This document shows, piece after piece, positions 1-8,956 of a stretch of 64,000 nucleotides of DNA (positions within the stretch are counted from its first letter, which is position 1; each line of letters begins with the position of its first letter). The translations under genes were made by a program, and so were the position numbers. The stretch is from the NCBI GenBank assembly GCA_016720925.1, contig JADKJR010000006.1, positions 1 through 64,000 on the forward strand, read 5' to 3'. The notes under the pieces are model-generated. The model saw only the letters and a program-made list of their open reading frames with translations. It was not told the origin of the DNA and searched no databases. Source of the DNA: Betaproteobacteria bacterium. GTDB taxonomy: Bacteria; Pseudomonadota; Gammaproteobacteria; Burkholderiales; Usitatibacteraceae.

Positions 1-338
1 TGGTTCTGGTGCAACCGAGTGCCTATCCAGCCAGCCACTTACGGCAGCGCGCAATTCCATCGATACCAAACGCGTTGGCGCATACGGCGCGATTGGCGAG
101 ATCCCCGGCGCGATGTTTAAGCACTTCACGACCATCTTTAAGCGCAGCGGATGCGCCGAATCCGCACGATGTCGGGCAGGCGATTGCCGCGCTGGTCGCG
201 CAGCCCAGGGGCACACGTGCTGCGCGTACCGTGGTGGGCGCTGAATTTGGGTCCGCGACGATTAACAAGCAGGCCCGGAACCGGTGCAGGCAGGCGTGAT
301 CGAGGCAACGACGCCAAGTCATGGCAACGATCATCTAA
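1..338 (+). pseudogene. 3' fragment of an SDR-family oxidoreductase, frame-disrupted
   Basis: The window opens inside a gene. Reading from base 2 gives a stretch with GAYGAIGEIPGAMFKHFTTI. The sense then moves to the frame of base 9 near base 140 (DAPNPHDVGQAIAAL, RAARTVVGAEFG, INKQA), and moves again before the likely end at the TAA at 336-338. The order of motifs resembles the C-terminal part of classical short-chain dehydrogenases. No single frame carries it through, so at least two indels are present. It may be a decayed gene or consensus errors at a contig edge. The N-terminal Rossmann part lies outside the window. Confidence 0.5.
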
Positions 339-405
339 CGATAAGTGTTTGCCGGTCGCGCCATGAACGCGACCGCGCACCCTCATTCCAAAAAGGACAG
401 TACCC

Positions 406-822
406 ATGATGCGGCCTCCTTACAACAAAGCCGACTTGTCGGCACGCGAAATCGTCACTTCGTTTTATGCCGCGATCGCGCGCGGCGATGTCGAAGCCAT
501 ATTTGCCGTGTTGCATCCCAATCTCGATTGGACCGAGGCCGAAGGGATTCCTAATGCAAGCGGCACGTGGCGTTCCCGCAAAGAGGTCGTCGACAAGCTG
601 CTGATCCGCTCGGAAGAAGACTGGGTTGAGTTTTCCGCAACGCCGCTGGCTTTGTCGAGTGATGATCGCGTCGTGGCGCTCGGCGTCTATGCGGGCACGG
701 CGAAGTCGACCGGCCGATCCATGCAGGCCGAATTCGCTCATCTCTGGTCGGTGCGCGATGGTAGGCTCGCCAGTTTCAAGATGTATGCCGACAAGTTGCT
801 GATTGACCGGGCGATGCGATAA
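406..822 (+). CDS. SnoaL-like / NTF2-fold protein
   Basis: A 138-residue protein with the features of the SnoaL/ketosteroid-isomerase-like fold: an N-terminal helix (REIVTSFYAAIARGDVEAI), a short WTEAEG segment, and a C-terminal strand pattern (FAHLWSVRDGRLASFKMYAD) typical of the family. Members are small cone-shaped dimers that bind hydrophobic ligands; many have no known reaction, and no specific substrate can be assigned here. Translation can start at either of two adjacent ATGs (406 or 409), preceded by AAAGGA. It follows the broken SDR fragment closely and may once have been co-transcribed with it. Confidence 0.75.
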   Translation: MMRPPYNKADLSAREIVTSFYAAIARGDVEAIFAVLHPNLDWTEAEGIPNASGTWRSRKEVVDKLLIRSEEDWVEFSATPLALSSDDRVVALGVYAGTAKSTGRSMQAEFAHLWSVRDGRLASFKMYADKLLIDRAMR

Positions 823-1150
823 CCGGCTTCCGCGACGCCGCGCTCGCTGCTCCGCAGTCGGTACAATGAGATTCTTCCATCGCGACCAACTCGCGTTGGC
901 GCGTCCGCGGAATGAATCAGTCCGTTCCGGGGAAGTGATGGACAAGTCATAGAGCACGGGTCAGGCAATTGGTGATGCAACTTCTCGGCAGGTCAAACCC
1001 TAGCGCCGGTGCGCTGTTTCAGCGATTTTGCGCCCGTGAGCCGCGCCAGTGCTTGAGATTGAGCGGGGGTTTCGATTCGCATGCGAATCGCCCGCGATAC
1101 GACTGCCCCACGTATGGGGCAGCGCGACCTGCAAGGTTGCCGGGGTCACC
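823..1150. other. Intergenic region with one interspersed palindrome
   Basis: No gene is supported here. The stretch holds a copy of the interspersed palindrome at 1000-1056. A GTG at 1049 lies inside the palindrome and is in frame with the downstream transporter, which explains why that reading frame looks longer than its family. Confidence 0.6.
1000..1056. repeat. Interspersed palindrome, copy A
   Basis: Left arm CTAGCGCCGGTGCGC and right arm GCGCCAGTGCTTGA form an imperfect inverted repeat around a loop of about 28 bases. The right arm matches the arms of the other copies in the window. It abuts the 5' end of the Bcr/CflA transporter gene. Confidence 0.65.
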
Positions 1151-2386
1151 TTGACGCCAGGCACCCACGCCCACCACCGCACCCCGCGCTGGTTGCTCGC
1201 GTTGCTGCTGGCCGCCCTCGGCATGCTCGGCCCGTTCGCGGTCGATACCTACATTCCGGCGTTCCCGAACATCGCCAACGATCTGGGGGCGAGCGTGTTG
1301 CAGATGCAGCAGACGTTTTCGGTCTATCTCATCGGCTTTGCGGTGATGTTCCTGTTTCACGGCGCGCTGTCGGATTCCTTTGGCCGCAAGCCGATCATTC
1401 TCTGGGGCCTCGGCGTATTCTTGATCGGCACGGTCGGCTGCGCGATGTCCGGAACGATCGGGCAATTGTTGTTCTTCCGCACATTGCAAGGCGTGTCGGT
1501 CGGCGCGGGCATGGTGGTGGGGCGCGCTATGATTCGCGACTTGTTTACCGATGCCGATGCGCAGCGCCTGATGTCGATGGTCACGATGTGGTTTGGCCTG
1601 GCGCCGGCCGTCGCGCCGATCATCGGCGGGTTCCTGTTTTCGCATTACGGCTGGCACTCGATTTTCTGGTTCGTCGCCGCCTTCACCCTGGCGTTGATCG
1701 TGACGAGCGTTTTCGCCTTTCACGAGACATTGCCCGTCGAGAAGCGCCAATCGTTTCGCATACAACCGCTGCTGGCCGGCTATCGCGAAGTGGGCGCCAA
1801 TATTCCCTTCCTGCTGCTGTCGTTCGCCAGCGGATTCAACTTCAATGGTTTCTTTCTTTACATTTTGTCCGCGCCGGTTTTCCTGCCGCAGCATTTGCAT
1901 CTCGGCCCGACGGAATACGCATGGCTGTTCGTTCCCGGCATCGGCGGCATCATGACCGGCGCGTTCATTTCCGGGCGCGTCGCGGGCAAGTGGTCACCGG
2001 CGAAAACAATCCGCGCCGGTTACACGTTCATGATGCTGGCCGTTCTCTTCAATCTGGCGTTCTCGACTTTTTTCGCGCCGGCCATTCCGTGGTCGGTGAT
2101 TCCGATTTTCATCTACGCGATGGGTTCCGCGACCGCGTTTCCGTCGCTGTCGATCCTGGTGATGGACCTGTTTCCGTTCCGTCGCGGCATGGCTGTTTCG
2201 CTGTCGGCCTTTGTCGGCGGCATGATCAATGCGCTGGTTGCGGGGATCATCTCGCCCGCGCTATCGCATTCGCCGGTGCTGCTCGCGTGCGGCATGGGCG
2301 CGATGATGTTGTGCGGGCTGGTTTGCTGGGTGGGTTACCGGCGTGTGGTCAAATACACCGCGCGCCGATCGTCAGCGGGCCGATAA
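1151..2386 (+). CDS. Bcr/CflA-family multidrug efflux MFS transporter
   Basis: An inner-membrane major facilitator of the DHA1 Bcr/CflA type, about 411 residues from a TTG start at 1151, which fits the family length of roughly 400. The first membrane helix carries the family signature GMLGPFAVDTYIPAFPNIA, and the loop between helices 2 and 3 carries DSFGRKPI, the MFS motif A. A conserved GRAMIRDLF follows helix 4. Members export drugs or small metabolites such as bicyclomycin and cysteine using the proton gradient. The frame is open back to a GTG at 1049, but that codon lies in a repeat and would add 34 residues unlike the family. The start is therefore uncertain. Confidence 0.85.
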   Translation: MTPGTHAHHRTPRWLLALLLAALGMLGPFAVDTYIPAFPNIANDLGASVLQMQQTFSVYLIGFAVMFLFHGALSDSFGRKPIILWGLGVFLIGTVGCAMSGTIGQLLFFRTLQGVSVGAGMVVGRAMIRDLFTDADAQRLMSMVTMWFGLAPAVAPIIGGFLFSHYGWHSIFWFVAAFTLALIVTSVFAFHETLPVEKRQSFRIQPLLAGYREVGANIPFLLLSFASGFNFNGFFLYILSAPVFLPQHLHLGPTEYAWLFVPGIGGIMTGAFISGRVAGKWSPAKTIRAGYTFMMLAVLFNLAFSTFFAPAIPWSVIPIFIYAMGSATAFPSLSILVMDLFPFRRGMAVSLSAFVGGMINALVAGIISPALSHSPVLLACGMGAMMLCGLVCWVGYRRVVKYTARRSSAGR

Positions 2387-2398
2387 ACCAGCAGGCCA

Positions 2399-3709
2399 TT
2401 AAACGCTTTGTTTGCAGTAGGTCTCTTTGGTGAATAGCAGCAGGACCAGCGCGACAACGCCCCACACCAGCATCAGCGAAAAGCCTTGCTGGTATGACGC
2501 GAAATCAAATACACGCTTGCCATCGACCAGCGCCCCATGCCAATGGCGGTCGAGAATAAAACCAACCAGCGGCTGCATGTACATCGGGCCCTGAATCACG
2601 CCCATATTGCTGATGCCTGAAACGGTTCCCGCCAATCGCGCCGGACCGGACTCTTTGGCGAAGGCAAAGCTGACGATGAAGCAGCCGCAAAAAAAGCCGA
2701 TCGCGCATAGCATCACGCAGAGCACCGCATACGGCCAATGTTCAACGTAAATCAGTGCCGCCCAAAGCATCAGAGAGATGGCCAGGCCGCCAATGTAGAG
2801 CGGCTTCCGGCGGCCGAGGCGGTCCGACGCCGCGCTGTAGCTGATGCTGCCGATCGCCCAGGCCACCATCATCGCCGAGCACAGGCCGGCCGCGTTGGTG
2901 GGTGTGAGGTCATAGTGGGTGATGAGAAACGGCACGCCCCACAGACCGGCAAAGGTCAGCACCATTGCGCTGGCCACGCCGGCGATGAAGAACAACAGCA
3001 CCACGTTGCGGGAGCGCAGTACTTCTTTCAAATCGTCGAGCAGGTGAGTGTCATGGGCGGTGCCGTGCGTTCCCTCGAAATAGCTCGCATAGCCACGCTC
3101 GGACGGATCATCGCGCACCAACAGCCAGGTGGCGATGGCCAGGAGCGCGGTCAACGCGGCACTCATCCACATCACGTTGCGCCAACCGAATTCATTGACG
3201 AGCAAACGCAGGGGCGCGCCGGCCGCGACGGCGCCGAATACGCCGACCGCCAGCGCGATCCCCGAGGCGAGCGCGTATTGCCGTGGCGGCATCCAGTGCG
3301 CGGCGAGCTTCAGCATCGACACGAACGCCACACCCACCGAGGCGCCGATCAGCAAACGGCCCAGGTTCGCCATGCTCACGTCCGTTGCCATCGCGAACAC
3401 GGCCGTGCCCAAGCCCGCGATGATCGCGCCCGCCGTCAGCAGGCGTCGCGGGCCGAGGCGGTCGGCCAAAATGCCGGTGGGGATTTGCATCGCCACGTAG
3501 CTATAGAAATAGAACGCGGAGAGATTGCCCAGGCCCGCCGCCGTCAGCGCGAACGCCTCGGTCAGCTCATTGGTGATGACCGCGGGCGAGACGCGCTGGT
3601 AAAAGCCGATGAAGTACAGTGCCGCGCCCAAGCCCCAGATGGCCCAGGCGAGAGAGGCAGACGGATGTTCGCGCGACGCGCCGGGAGAATTCACGCCCTC
3701 AATTTTCAC
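2399..3709 (-). CDS. MFS transporter (sugar-phosphate/hexuronate-like subgroup)
   Basis: A major facilitator of about 436 residues with twelve predicted membrane segments. The opening helix (WAIWGLGAALYFIGFYQRVS) and the following QIPTGILADRLGPRRLL carry MFS motif A. Similar proteins transport organic anions, but the substrate cannot be read from sequence. It converges on the Bcr/CflA gene, with only 12 bases between the two stops. The frame is open to 3772, but that ATG lies inside a copy of the interspersed palindrome. GTG codons at 3709 or 3694 are better starts, each with a G-rich stretch upstream. Confidence 0.8.
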   Translation of the reverse strand: MKIEGVNSPGASREHPSASLAWAIWGLGAALYFIGFYQRVSPAVITNELTEAFALTAAGLGNLSAFYFYSYVAMQIPTGILADRLGPRRLLTAGAIIAGLGTAVFAMATDVSMANLGRLLIGASVGVAFVSMLKLAAHWMPPRQYALASGIALAVGVFGAVAAGAPLRLLVNEFGWRNVMWMSAALTALLAIATWLLVRDDPSERGYASYFEGTHGTAHDTHLLDDLKEVLRSRNVVLLFFIAGVASAMVLTFAGLWGVPFLITHYDLTPTNAAGLCSAMMVAWAIGSISYSAASDRLGRRKPLYIGGLAISLMLWAALIYVEHWPYAVLCVMLCAIGFFCGCFIVSFAFAKESGPARLAGTVSGISNMGVIQGPMYMQPLVGFILDRHWHGALVDGKRVFDFASYQQGFSLMLVWGVVALVLLLFTKETYCKQSV

Positions 3710-3763
3710 GCCCCCAATTGTCTGCTCGCGACGCAAACCGATGACGAATCGCGGTGCATGAAA

Positions 3764-3823
3764 CTCCAGCACTGGCGAGCCTTCCAGGCATAAAATGCCT
3801 GAAACGCCGCGCCAGAGCTAGAG
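3764..3823. repeat. Interspersed palindrome, copy B
   Basis: The clearest copy. The outer arms are CTCCAGCACTGGCG (3764-3777) and CGCCAGAGCTAGAG (3810-3823). An inner hairpin CAGGCAT-AA-ATGCCTG lies near 3786-3801. It sits between the divergent MFS gene and the convergent end of the rhodanese gene. Confidence 0.75.
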
Positions 3824-3832
3824 ATCGATGTC

Positions 3833-4225
3833 CTAGACCTGCGCCCAAGGCAACCCCGCGCTGCGCCATCCGCCGAGCTTGCCGCGGTGGTGCTGCTCAT
3901 CGAGATCGCCTTCAAAGCCTTCGAGCACGTTATAGACGCGGGTGAAGCCGGCAGCCTCCAGTGCAATCCCTGCGTCGACGGAACGATTGCCGCTGCGGCA
4001 GATCAGCACCACCGGCCGATGCGTCGAGTGACCGACAGCCTTTTTTACCTGGCCGACAAAATGCGGATTGATATCCCAGTCCGGTCCGTCATTCCAGGGA
4101 ATCGTCATCGCGCCGACCGGATGGCCGACGAACAGAAATTCCATCTCGCTGCGGCAATCGACGAACACCGCCGTCGGCTCCCTTTTCAAAAATTCATCTG
4201 CTTCCAGCGGCATGAGATGTTCCAT
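3833..4225 (-). CDS. Single-domain rhodanese (sulfurtransferase) protein
   Basis: A 130-residue single rhodanese domain. It contains VFVDCRSEMEF near the N-terminus and the active-site loop CRSGNRS, whose cysteine would carry the persulfide; the C-terminal half has the usual GFTRVYNVLEGFEGDL. Such cytoplasmic proteins move sulfane sulfur between thiol donors and acceptors. The ATG at 4225 is preceded by GGGGAAGA at good spacing. The frame is open far upstream without homology, so the short form is preferred. It is divergent from the M20 amidohydrolase. Confidence 0.85.
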   Translation of the reverse strand: MEHLMPLEADEFLKREPTAVFVDCRSEMEFLFVGHPVGAMTIPWNDGPDWDINPHFVGQVKKAVGHSTHRPVVLICRSGNRSVDAGIALEAAGFTRVYNVLEGFEGDLDEQHHRGKLGGWRSAGLPWAQV

Positions 4226-4382
4226 GGTCTTCCCCGATTGATGGTTTGGCGTCATTGCGGCGCTTTCATTCCGCCATGACGCGGAATAGCGAATTATAGC
4301 GAGCGCTATCGTTCCCTGCGCTCCCTGCGCCCCGCGTGGAGCTTGATGCGATAATCGCTTGTCCAATTTCGAGAGTGAATCC

Positions 4383-5648
4383 ATGAATGCCCCTGACGCC
4401 TTTCTTGCACTCGACACCATCATCGCCCAGCACGCGGACCGCATCAACGACAAGGTCATCGCCTGGCGGCGCGATCTGCACGCCAATCCGGAGCTGGGCA
4501 ATCGCGAATTTCGCACCGGCAAGCTGGTGGCCGCGCATCTCAAGGCGCTGGGTTTCGACCGGGTAAAAGAAGAAGTTGCCTATACCGGCGTCGTCGGCGT
4601 CCTCAACGGTGACAAGCCGGGACCGTGCGTGGCCTTGCGCGCCGACATGGATGGACTGCCGGTGACGGAGGAAACCAATGTGCCGTTCAAGAGCAAGGTG
4701 CGCGCGCAATGGAATGGCGTCGAGTCCGGCGTGATGCACGCGTGTGGCCACGATACCCATGTCGCGATCCTGATGGCGGTTGCGGAAATCCTGGCGGGAA
4801 TGCGCGCGCATATTGCCGGGTCCGTCAAGTTCATCTTCCAGCCGGCCGAAGAAATGCCACCCATCGGCGAAGAAGGTGGCGCGAAGTTGATGATCAAGCA
4901 GGGATGCATGCAGGATCCACCAGTCGACGCGGTGTTCGGCTTGCATATCACCTCCAAGCTCCATACCAATCACATCGGCTACCGCTCCGGGCCGCTGATG
5001 GCGTCAGCCGACCAGTTCCGCATCTTCGTGCGCGGCGAACAAACGCACGGCGCGCAGCCGTGGTCGGGCGTTGATCCGATCGTGGTCGGTTCGCAAATCG
5101 TGCTCGGCCTGCAAACCATCGTCTCGCGAAAAATGAACATTACCGAAGAGCCTTCGGTGGTCACCGTCGGCAGTTTTCAGGCGGGCAATCGCAGCAACAT
5201 CATTCCCGACGAAGCGAAAATGGAAGGCACCATCCGCACCTTCGATGAAAAGCACCGCAGCGAAATCCATGAATTCATCCAGAAGATCACGACGTTGATT
5301 GCCGAATCGGGCGGCGCGAAGGCGAAAGTGCATATCGAATCGGGCTACCCAGTAACCGTCAACGATGCCAGGCTGACCGACTGGTCGGTGCCGGTATTGA
5401 AGCGCGCGGCCGGCGAGAAAAACGTCGGCATTTGTCCCAAGACCTGCGGCGCGGAAGACTTCGCGTTTTATCAGAAGGAAGTGCCGGGATTTTTCTTCTT
5501 CATCGGCTGCACGCCGCACGATCAGGAATGCAAATACGCGCCGTCCAATCACAGCCCGCGTTTCTACGTTGATGAGACGGGATTGAAAGTGGGGGTTAAA
5601 GCGCTGACAACGTTGGCGTTGGCGTGGTTGGCGGCGCCTCACGCTTAG
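4383..5648 (+). CDS. M20-family amidohydrolase / metallopeptidase
   Basis: A 421-residue cytosolic metal-dependent hydrolase of the M20D type (hippurate hydrolase, IAA-amino-acid hydrolase and related enzymes). The metal-binding motifs are in order: RRDLHANPELG near residue 25, LRADMDGLPV, HACGHDTH, and FQPAEE, with a late GAEDFAFY. These enzymes cleave N-acyl amino acids or similar amides. The substrate is unknown. The ATG at 4383 follows a GAGAG stretch; a TTG at 4359 is also in frame. A following non-coding stretch leads to an AT-rich orphan gene. Confidence 0.88.
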   Translation: MNAPDAFLALDTIIAQHADRINDKVIAWRRDLHANPELGNREFRTGKLVAAHLKALGFDRVKEEVAYTGVVGVLNGDKPGPCVALRADMDGLPVTEETNVPFKSKVRAQWNGVESGVMHACGHDTHVAILMAVAEILAGMRAHIAGSVKFIFQPAEEMPPIGEEGGAKLMIKQGCMQDPPVDAVFGLHITSKLHTNHIGYRSGPLMASADQFRIFVRGEQTHGAQPWSGVDPIVVGSQIVLGLQTIVSRKMNITEEPSVVTVGSFQAGNRSNIIPDEAKMEGTIRTFDEKHRSEIHEFIQKITTLIAESGGAKAKVHIESGYPVTVNDARLTDWSVPVLKRAAGEKNVGICPKTCGAEDFAFYQKEVPGFFFFIGCTPHDQECKYAPSNHSPRFYVDETGLKVGVKALTTLALAWLAAPHA

Positions 5649-5874
5649 ATGGTGCGCAAAGGGTTGGGTGCGGCATTTCTCAGTTTCGTTTGGGGGTGAG
5701 CAGAGTTTGGGCGGGGGCTTTATCCAAAATCATGTGTTTGCTTTTTCAAATAGGACGTACTATTTCGCAGTATGTGTTTGAACAAACGAGCATTACTTAT
5801 CCACACCTCTGAAATTGACGCTTTACAAACCGTCAATTAGGAGGCCTACATCAAAGTTAGACATCTCTAATCCC

Positions 5875-6312
5875 ATGCTGCGCCACCTGATTATATTTTT
5901 CACTTTGCTCACCGTCAGCGTCGAGTGCTTAGGCAACGACTCGGTGAAGGTTCGTTATCAGACGCAAAACAATTTCGGTGGCAACGAACAATTCGAATTT
6001 GTTGTAACTCGCTCACAGCCAGGTGACGTTGATTTGGACAAGTACTTTCGCACCGTTCAGGATGCACTCAAGACTGCGAATGCAAATTCGAAATGGGAAA
6101 GTGCTGGAGGAATTCACATACCAGTTGCGCAAATTGACGTGGAACTTGGTAACCAACGCTTTTCTCTTGTGTCGAACTATGAAAACGGCAGTGCGCTCAT
6201 TTTTTCGCCGGATACGGCGATTGACCGTCGTCATCGAAAGGCATTCGATCTAATCATGAGAATTACAGCTGAGCGAATGCGTGTATTGGCTGGTGCTACC
6301 GCGAGTCGATGA
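5875..6312 (+). CDS. Hypothetical secreted protein, AT-rich
   Basis: About 145 residues with an N-terminal hydrophobic stretch (LRHLIIFFTLLTVSV) that looks like a signal peptide, then a soluble domain of unknown fold. I do not recognise a family. Base composition is clearly more AT-rich than in the neighbours, and the gene ends eight bases before the end of an IS110-type element, both of which suggest acquisition. The frame is open from a TTG at 5815, but the ATG at 5875 leaves a standard signal peptide. A strong AGGAGG at 5839-5844 is too far from either to decide. Confidence 0.55.
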   Translation: MLRHLIIFFTLLTVSVECLGNDSVKVRYQTQNNFGGNEQFEFVVTRSQPGDVDLDKYFRTVQDALKTANANSKWESAGGIHIPVAQIDVELGNQRFSLVSNYENGSALIFSPDTAIDRRHRKAFDLIMRITAERMRVLAGATASR

Positions 6313-7717
6313 TGTCTCTTAAGAAACACCTCCCAAGTGATTGATTTGTAATTCGGGTTTCATGTGGGTTGTTCGGCGGCGATGAGTTGCATACCCATTT
6401 TTTCGGCGCGCTGTGCCAGATGGCGGAGAACGCGTCGCGGTAACGCTCCTCGTAGTAGGCCTGGCCCTGGTCGGTGTACTCCTGGCCCTTGGTGAGCATC
6501 GGTAGATCAGCCGCGAGCTTGTGGGCGGCCGCGGTCACGGCCTTGGGCTTATCCATGCGCGCGCACATGCGCCGGAAGTACGCGCCCAAGGCGGACTGGC
6601 TACTGCGCAGCGCGGCGGCGGCCAAGCGCAGGGCCTGGGCCGCGCGGTTGGCACAGCGCTTGGTCTTGCCGCTCATCACCTTGCCGCCGGTGATCTTGGT
6701 GCCCGGGCACAAGCCCAGCCAGCTCGCGAAGTGGCCCTCCGTGGGAAAGCGTGACATGTCGGCCCCGGTCTCGCTGATGACCGCCAGAGCGGTGGTCACA
6801 TCGATGCCGTCGATGCGCGTCAAGTCCACGCCGCACATCTTGAACAGTTGGGTACGCAGATCGAACTTCGGCGCATTGCGTGGCCGACTGCGCTTCTTGC
6901 CTTTGGCTGGGTCGCCTTCATGAACCTCCAGCCGCTTCAACTGCGCTTCGATCTCCTGATCGCATTCAGCCAGTTGCGTGCCGATAAAGTCGAAGGCGGC
7001 CAGCGCCTGCTTGAGCGCGAACAAGTGCTCGGCGCGCCAGTTGCCTTGCAGGCTCTTGGCGATCTCATCGACGCTGGCGCGCACGCGCACGTTCTTCATC
7101 GCGCCCAGCACTTGACCGTCACGCTCGCCGGCGACGATGGCGCGCAGGATCTTCTGGCCGGTCTCGCCCACCACGTCGGAGATGACGTTGGCCAGCTGCA
7201 CGTTCATCTGCGTGAGCGCCTTTTGCATGTGCTGCACGTGGCGGCCCTGGCTGCGCAGCAGCATGCCGCGCTGGCGCCACAGCGAGCGCAGCACGCACAC
7301 CCGCTCGGCCGGGCGGAACGCACCGCTGAGCAGGCCGTAGGTCATGAGCTGCTGAATCCACTGACAGTCGAGCACGTCGGACTTGCGGCCCGAAACGTTC
7401 TTCACGTGACGCGCGTTGACCAGCAGCACCGTGAAGCCACGCGACTCCAGCAACTCGAACAGGGGGATCCAGTACACGCCGGTAGACTCCATCGCCACCG
7501 TATCCACCCGGCAGGCCTGAAGCCAATCAGCAATGGCATTGAGGTCAACCGTGAAGCTGGGAAACTCGCGCACCGGCTCATCGTCCCGGTCAGGCGGTAC
7601 GGCCACAAAGTGCGCCGCGCTGCCGATGTCAATTCCTGCCGCATTGGGGTGGGTGATCGTCAGTGCCACTCGGGACTGACCCGGCTTGAGTCTGAGGCTT
7701 CGATTGCGTTGAGCCAT
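6296..7717 (-). CDS. IS110-family transposase, frameshifted near the C-terminus
   Basis: A DEDD-type transposase of the IS110 family. The N-terminal catalytic domain begins AAGIDIGSAAHFVAV and continues to VAMESTGVYWIPLFELLE and ARHVKNVSGRKSDVLDCQW. The C-terminal domain has the serine-containing region FASWLGLCPGTKITGGK. The ATG at 7717 has a GGAG six bases upstream; the frame is open to a GTG at 7777. After YEERYRD (near 6437) the sense moves to another frame, which encodes RVLRHLAQRAEKMGMQLIAA and stops at 6360-6362, the usual family ending. One base therefore appears lost, and the open frame instead runs on to 6296 past the element end. Confidence 0.88.
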   Translation of the reverse strand: MAQRNRSLRLKPGQSRVALTITHPNAAGIDIGSAAHFVAVPPDRDDEPVREFPSFTVDLNAIADWLQACRVDTVAMESTGVYWIPLFELLESRGFTVLLVNARHVKNVSGRKSDVLDCQWIQQLMTYGLLSGAFRPAERVCVLRSLWRQRGMLLRSQGRHVQHMQKALTQMNVQLANVISDVVGETGQKILRAIVAGERDGQVLGAMKNVRVRASVDEIAKSLQGNWRAEHLFALKQALAAFDFIGTQLAECDQEIEAQLKRLEVHEGDPAKGKKRSRPRNAPKFDLRTQLFKMCGVDLTRIDGIDVTTALAVISETGADMSRFPTEGHFASWLGLCPGTKITGGKVMSGKTKRCANRAAQALRLAAAALRSSQSALGAYFRRMCARMDKPKAVTAAAHKLAADLPMLTKGQEYTDQGQAYYEERYRDAFSAIWHSAPKKWVCNSSPPNNPHETRITNQSLGRCFLRDIIDSR

Positions 7718-7948
7718 GGCGTGCTCCATCATTCGTTCAGGAATGTGGCGCCGCCTCGGGTACGTCGTCTTGCTCACTCTCTCAAACGGGATATCCCCTC
7801 GGCAGCTGCGAACTGCCGCGCCGATTCACCAATGTCGATGACGTCACCCAGGACCACGCTAACCCGCGGGCAGTACGCACCATTGCTACATCGGTCTTCC
7901 GCGGCACCGCATTCCACCTTGCCACAACCGAGCCGCCAGGTGTTTCTT
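6321..7948. mobile_element. IS110-family insertion element
   Basis: One transposase gene on the minus strand, with about 230 bases of non-coding sequence upstream of it and only about 30 downstream. An 11-base inverted pair, AAGAAACACCT (6321-6331) and AGGTGTTTCTT (7938-7948), brackets the gene and is taken here as the approximate limits. IS110 elements often lack true terminal repeats, so the ends are tentative. The family uses a structured RNA from its non-coding end to choose targets, and the long upstream stretch fits that arrangement. Confidence 0.6.
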
Positions 7949-8177
7949 CGGCGCGATTTGCGGCAGCGGGCCGATTACTTCGCTAACCCGTCGCTCAAAG
8001 TCGCTCCCTTTGGTCGCTGGACGCCGCAAAAGCGCGGCGCCCTTTACCTTGGTCGCTACAAGGGCCGCACAAAATCCAGTTGTGGCCTGTCGGCAGAAAG
8101 TGCGCCTGTCGACGTGAATTGAACAATCGGCGGTACCGAAAGCCATTGAACGACGAACTACTTCGAAGGAGATCACG
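7718..8177. other. Non-coding end of the IS110 element and its flank
   Basis: No gene is supported. Bases 7718-7948 are the probable non-coding end of the element. Beyond that is a GC-rich flank with a hairpin-forming stretch near 8028-8042 (GACGCCG and CGGCGCC) but no T-run. The end of the stretch holds the AAGGAG ribosome-binding site of the next gene. Confidence 0.5.
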
Positions 8178-8765
8178 ATGCATCCATCCCTCACTTTGCG
8201 CGGCTTGTTGCTCGCGGCGGTCGCTGTGCTTGCTACGGCATGTGCGACTCCGCCGTCGGGCGGCGACCCGGGACACAAGGGCTTCAGCCTGTGGTCGCCC
8301 GGCCGCGTGGACAACGCTTTGCTGGACACCAAATACGGCGGCAAGAACCCGGCGAACGCCAACTGTCCCGGCGAAAACATCTCGCCCGCGTTGACCTGGG
8401 CCCGCGCGCCATCGGCCACGCGCAGCTTCGTGATCCTGATGGACGACCAGGCTGGCCGTACCGGGCTCGGCGTGAACCACTGGGTCGGCTACGGCATCAA
8501 GGCCAGTGCGTCCGGCTTGCCCGAGGGCGCGGCACTTGCGCCGCAGGCCGCCTTCACGGTCGGCAAGAATTCGCTCGGCATGCCCTACCTCGGCCCCTGC
8601 CCGCCGCGCGGCAACGCGCCGCAGCACTACGTCTATACGCTGATCGCCACCTCGCTCGAAGCCGAGGCGCTGCCGCCCGGGCTCGACAAGGCCGCCGTGC
8701 TCGATGCGCTCAAGGGCGGCAAGGCGCTCGGCGCCGCCAGCCTCGTGCTGCGCTTCAATCACTGA
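8178..8765 (+). CDS. PEBP / YbhB-YbcL-family lipoprotein
   Basis: A 195-residue protein with a lipoprotein signal peptide (lipobox LATAC, cysteine near residue 22) followed by a phosphatidylethanolamine-binding-protein domain. Domain signs include PGENISPALTW, the strand SFVILMDDQAG, the ligand-pocket segment VNHWVGYGI, and LGPCPPRGNAPQHYVYTLIA. The family name, Raf kinase inhibitor-like, comes from eukaryotes. In bacteria its role is unclear, and the lipobox predicts anchoring to the periplasmic face of a membrane. The ATG has AAGGAG at ideal spacing. It stands alone, downstream of the IS element. Confidence 0.88.
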   Translation: MHPSLTLRGLLLAAVAVLATACATPPSGGDPGHKGFSLWSPGRVDNALLDTKYGGKNPANANCPGENISPALTWARAPSATRSFVILMDDQAGRTGLGVNHWVGYGIKASASGLPEGAALAPQAAFTVGKNSLGMPYLGPCPPRGNAPQHYVYTLIATSLEAEALPPGLDKAAVLDALKGGKALGAASLVLRFNH

Positions 8766-8956
8766 ACTTCGCGTGTTGGCTAGTGCATGGCGCGCTGCAC
8801 CATGCAAATTCCCAAGCGCGCACTATAGCCGTGGAGTGCCGCGATGAAAATCGATGAAAAGGCCAGCGTCATTTGTTTTTCCTGAAACAATTCATTCTGA
8901 CTGTTCATTGCCGCAACGCTGGGGTCAGTCTCGTCTTTTGCCCCGAGCATCGTCAA

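Noticed and set aside
2738..3793. 351-codon frame opposite the MFS transporter
   Set aside because: Its composition is arginine/glutamine-rich noise from GC-rich antisense, while the minus strand carries a clear MFS protein.
7949..8177. A further small gene between the IS element and the PEBP gene
   Set aside because: The frames there have no start with a ribosome-binding site and no recognisable protein pattern.
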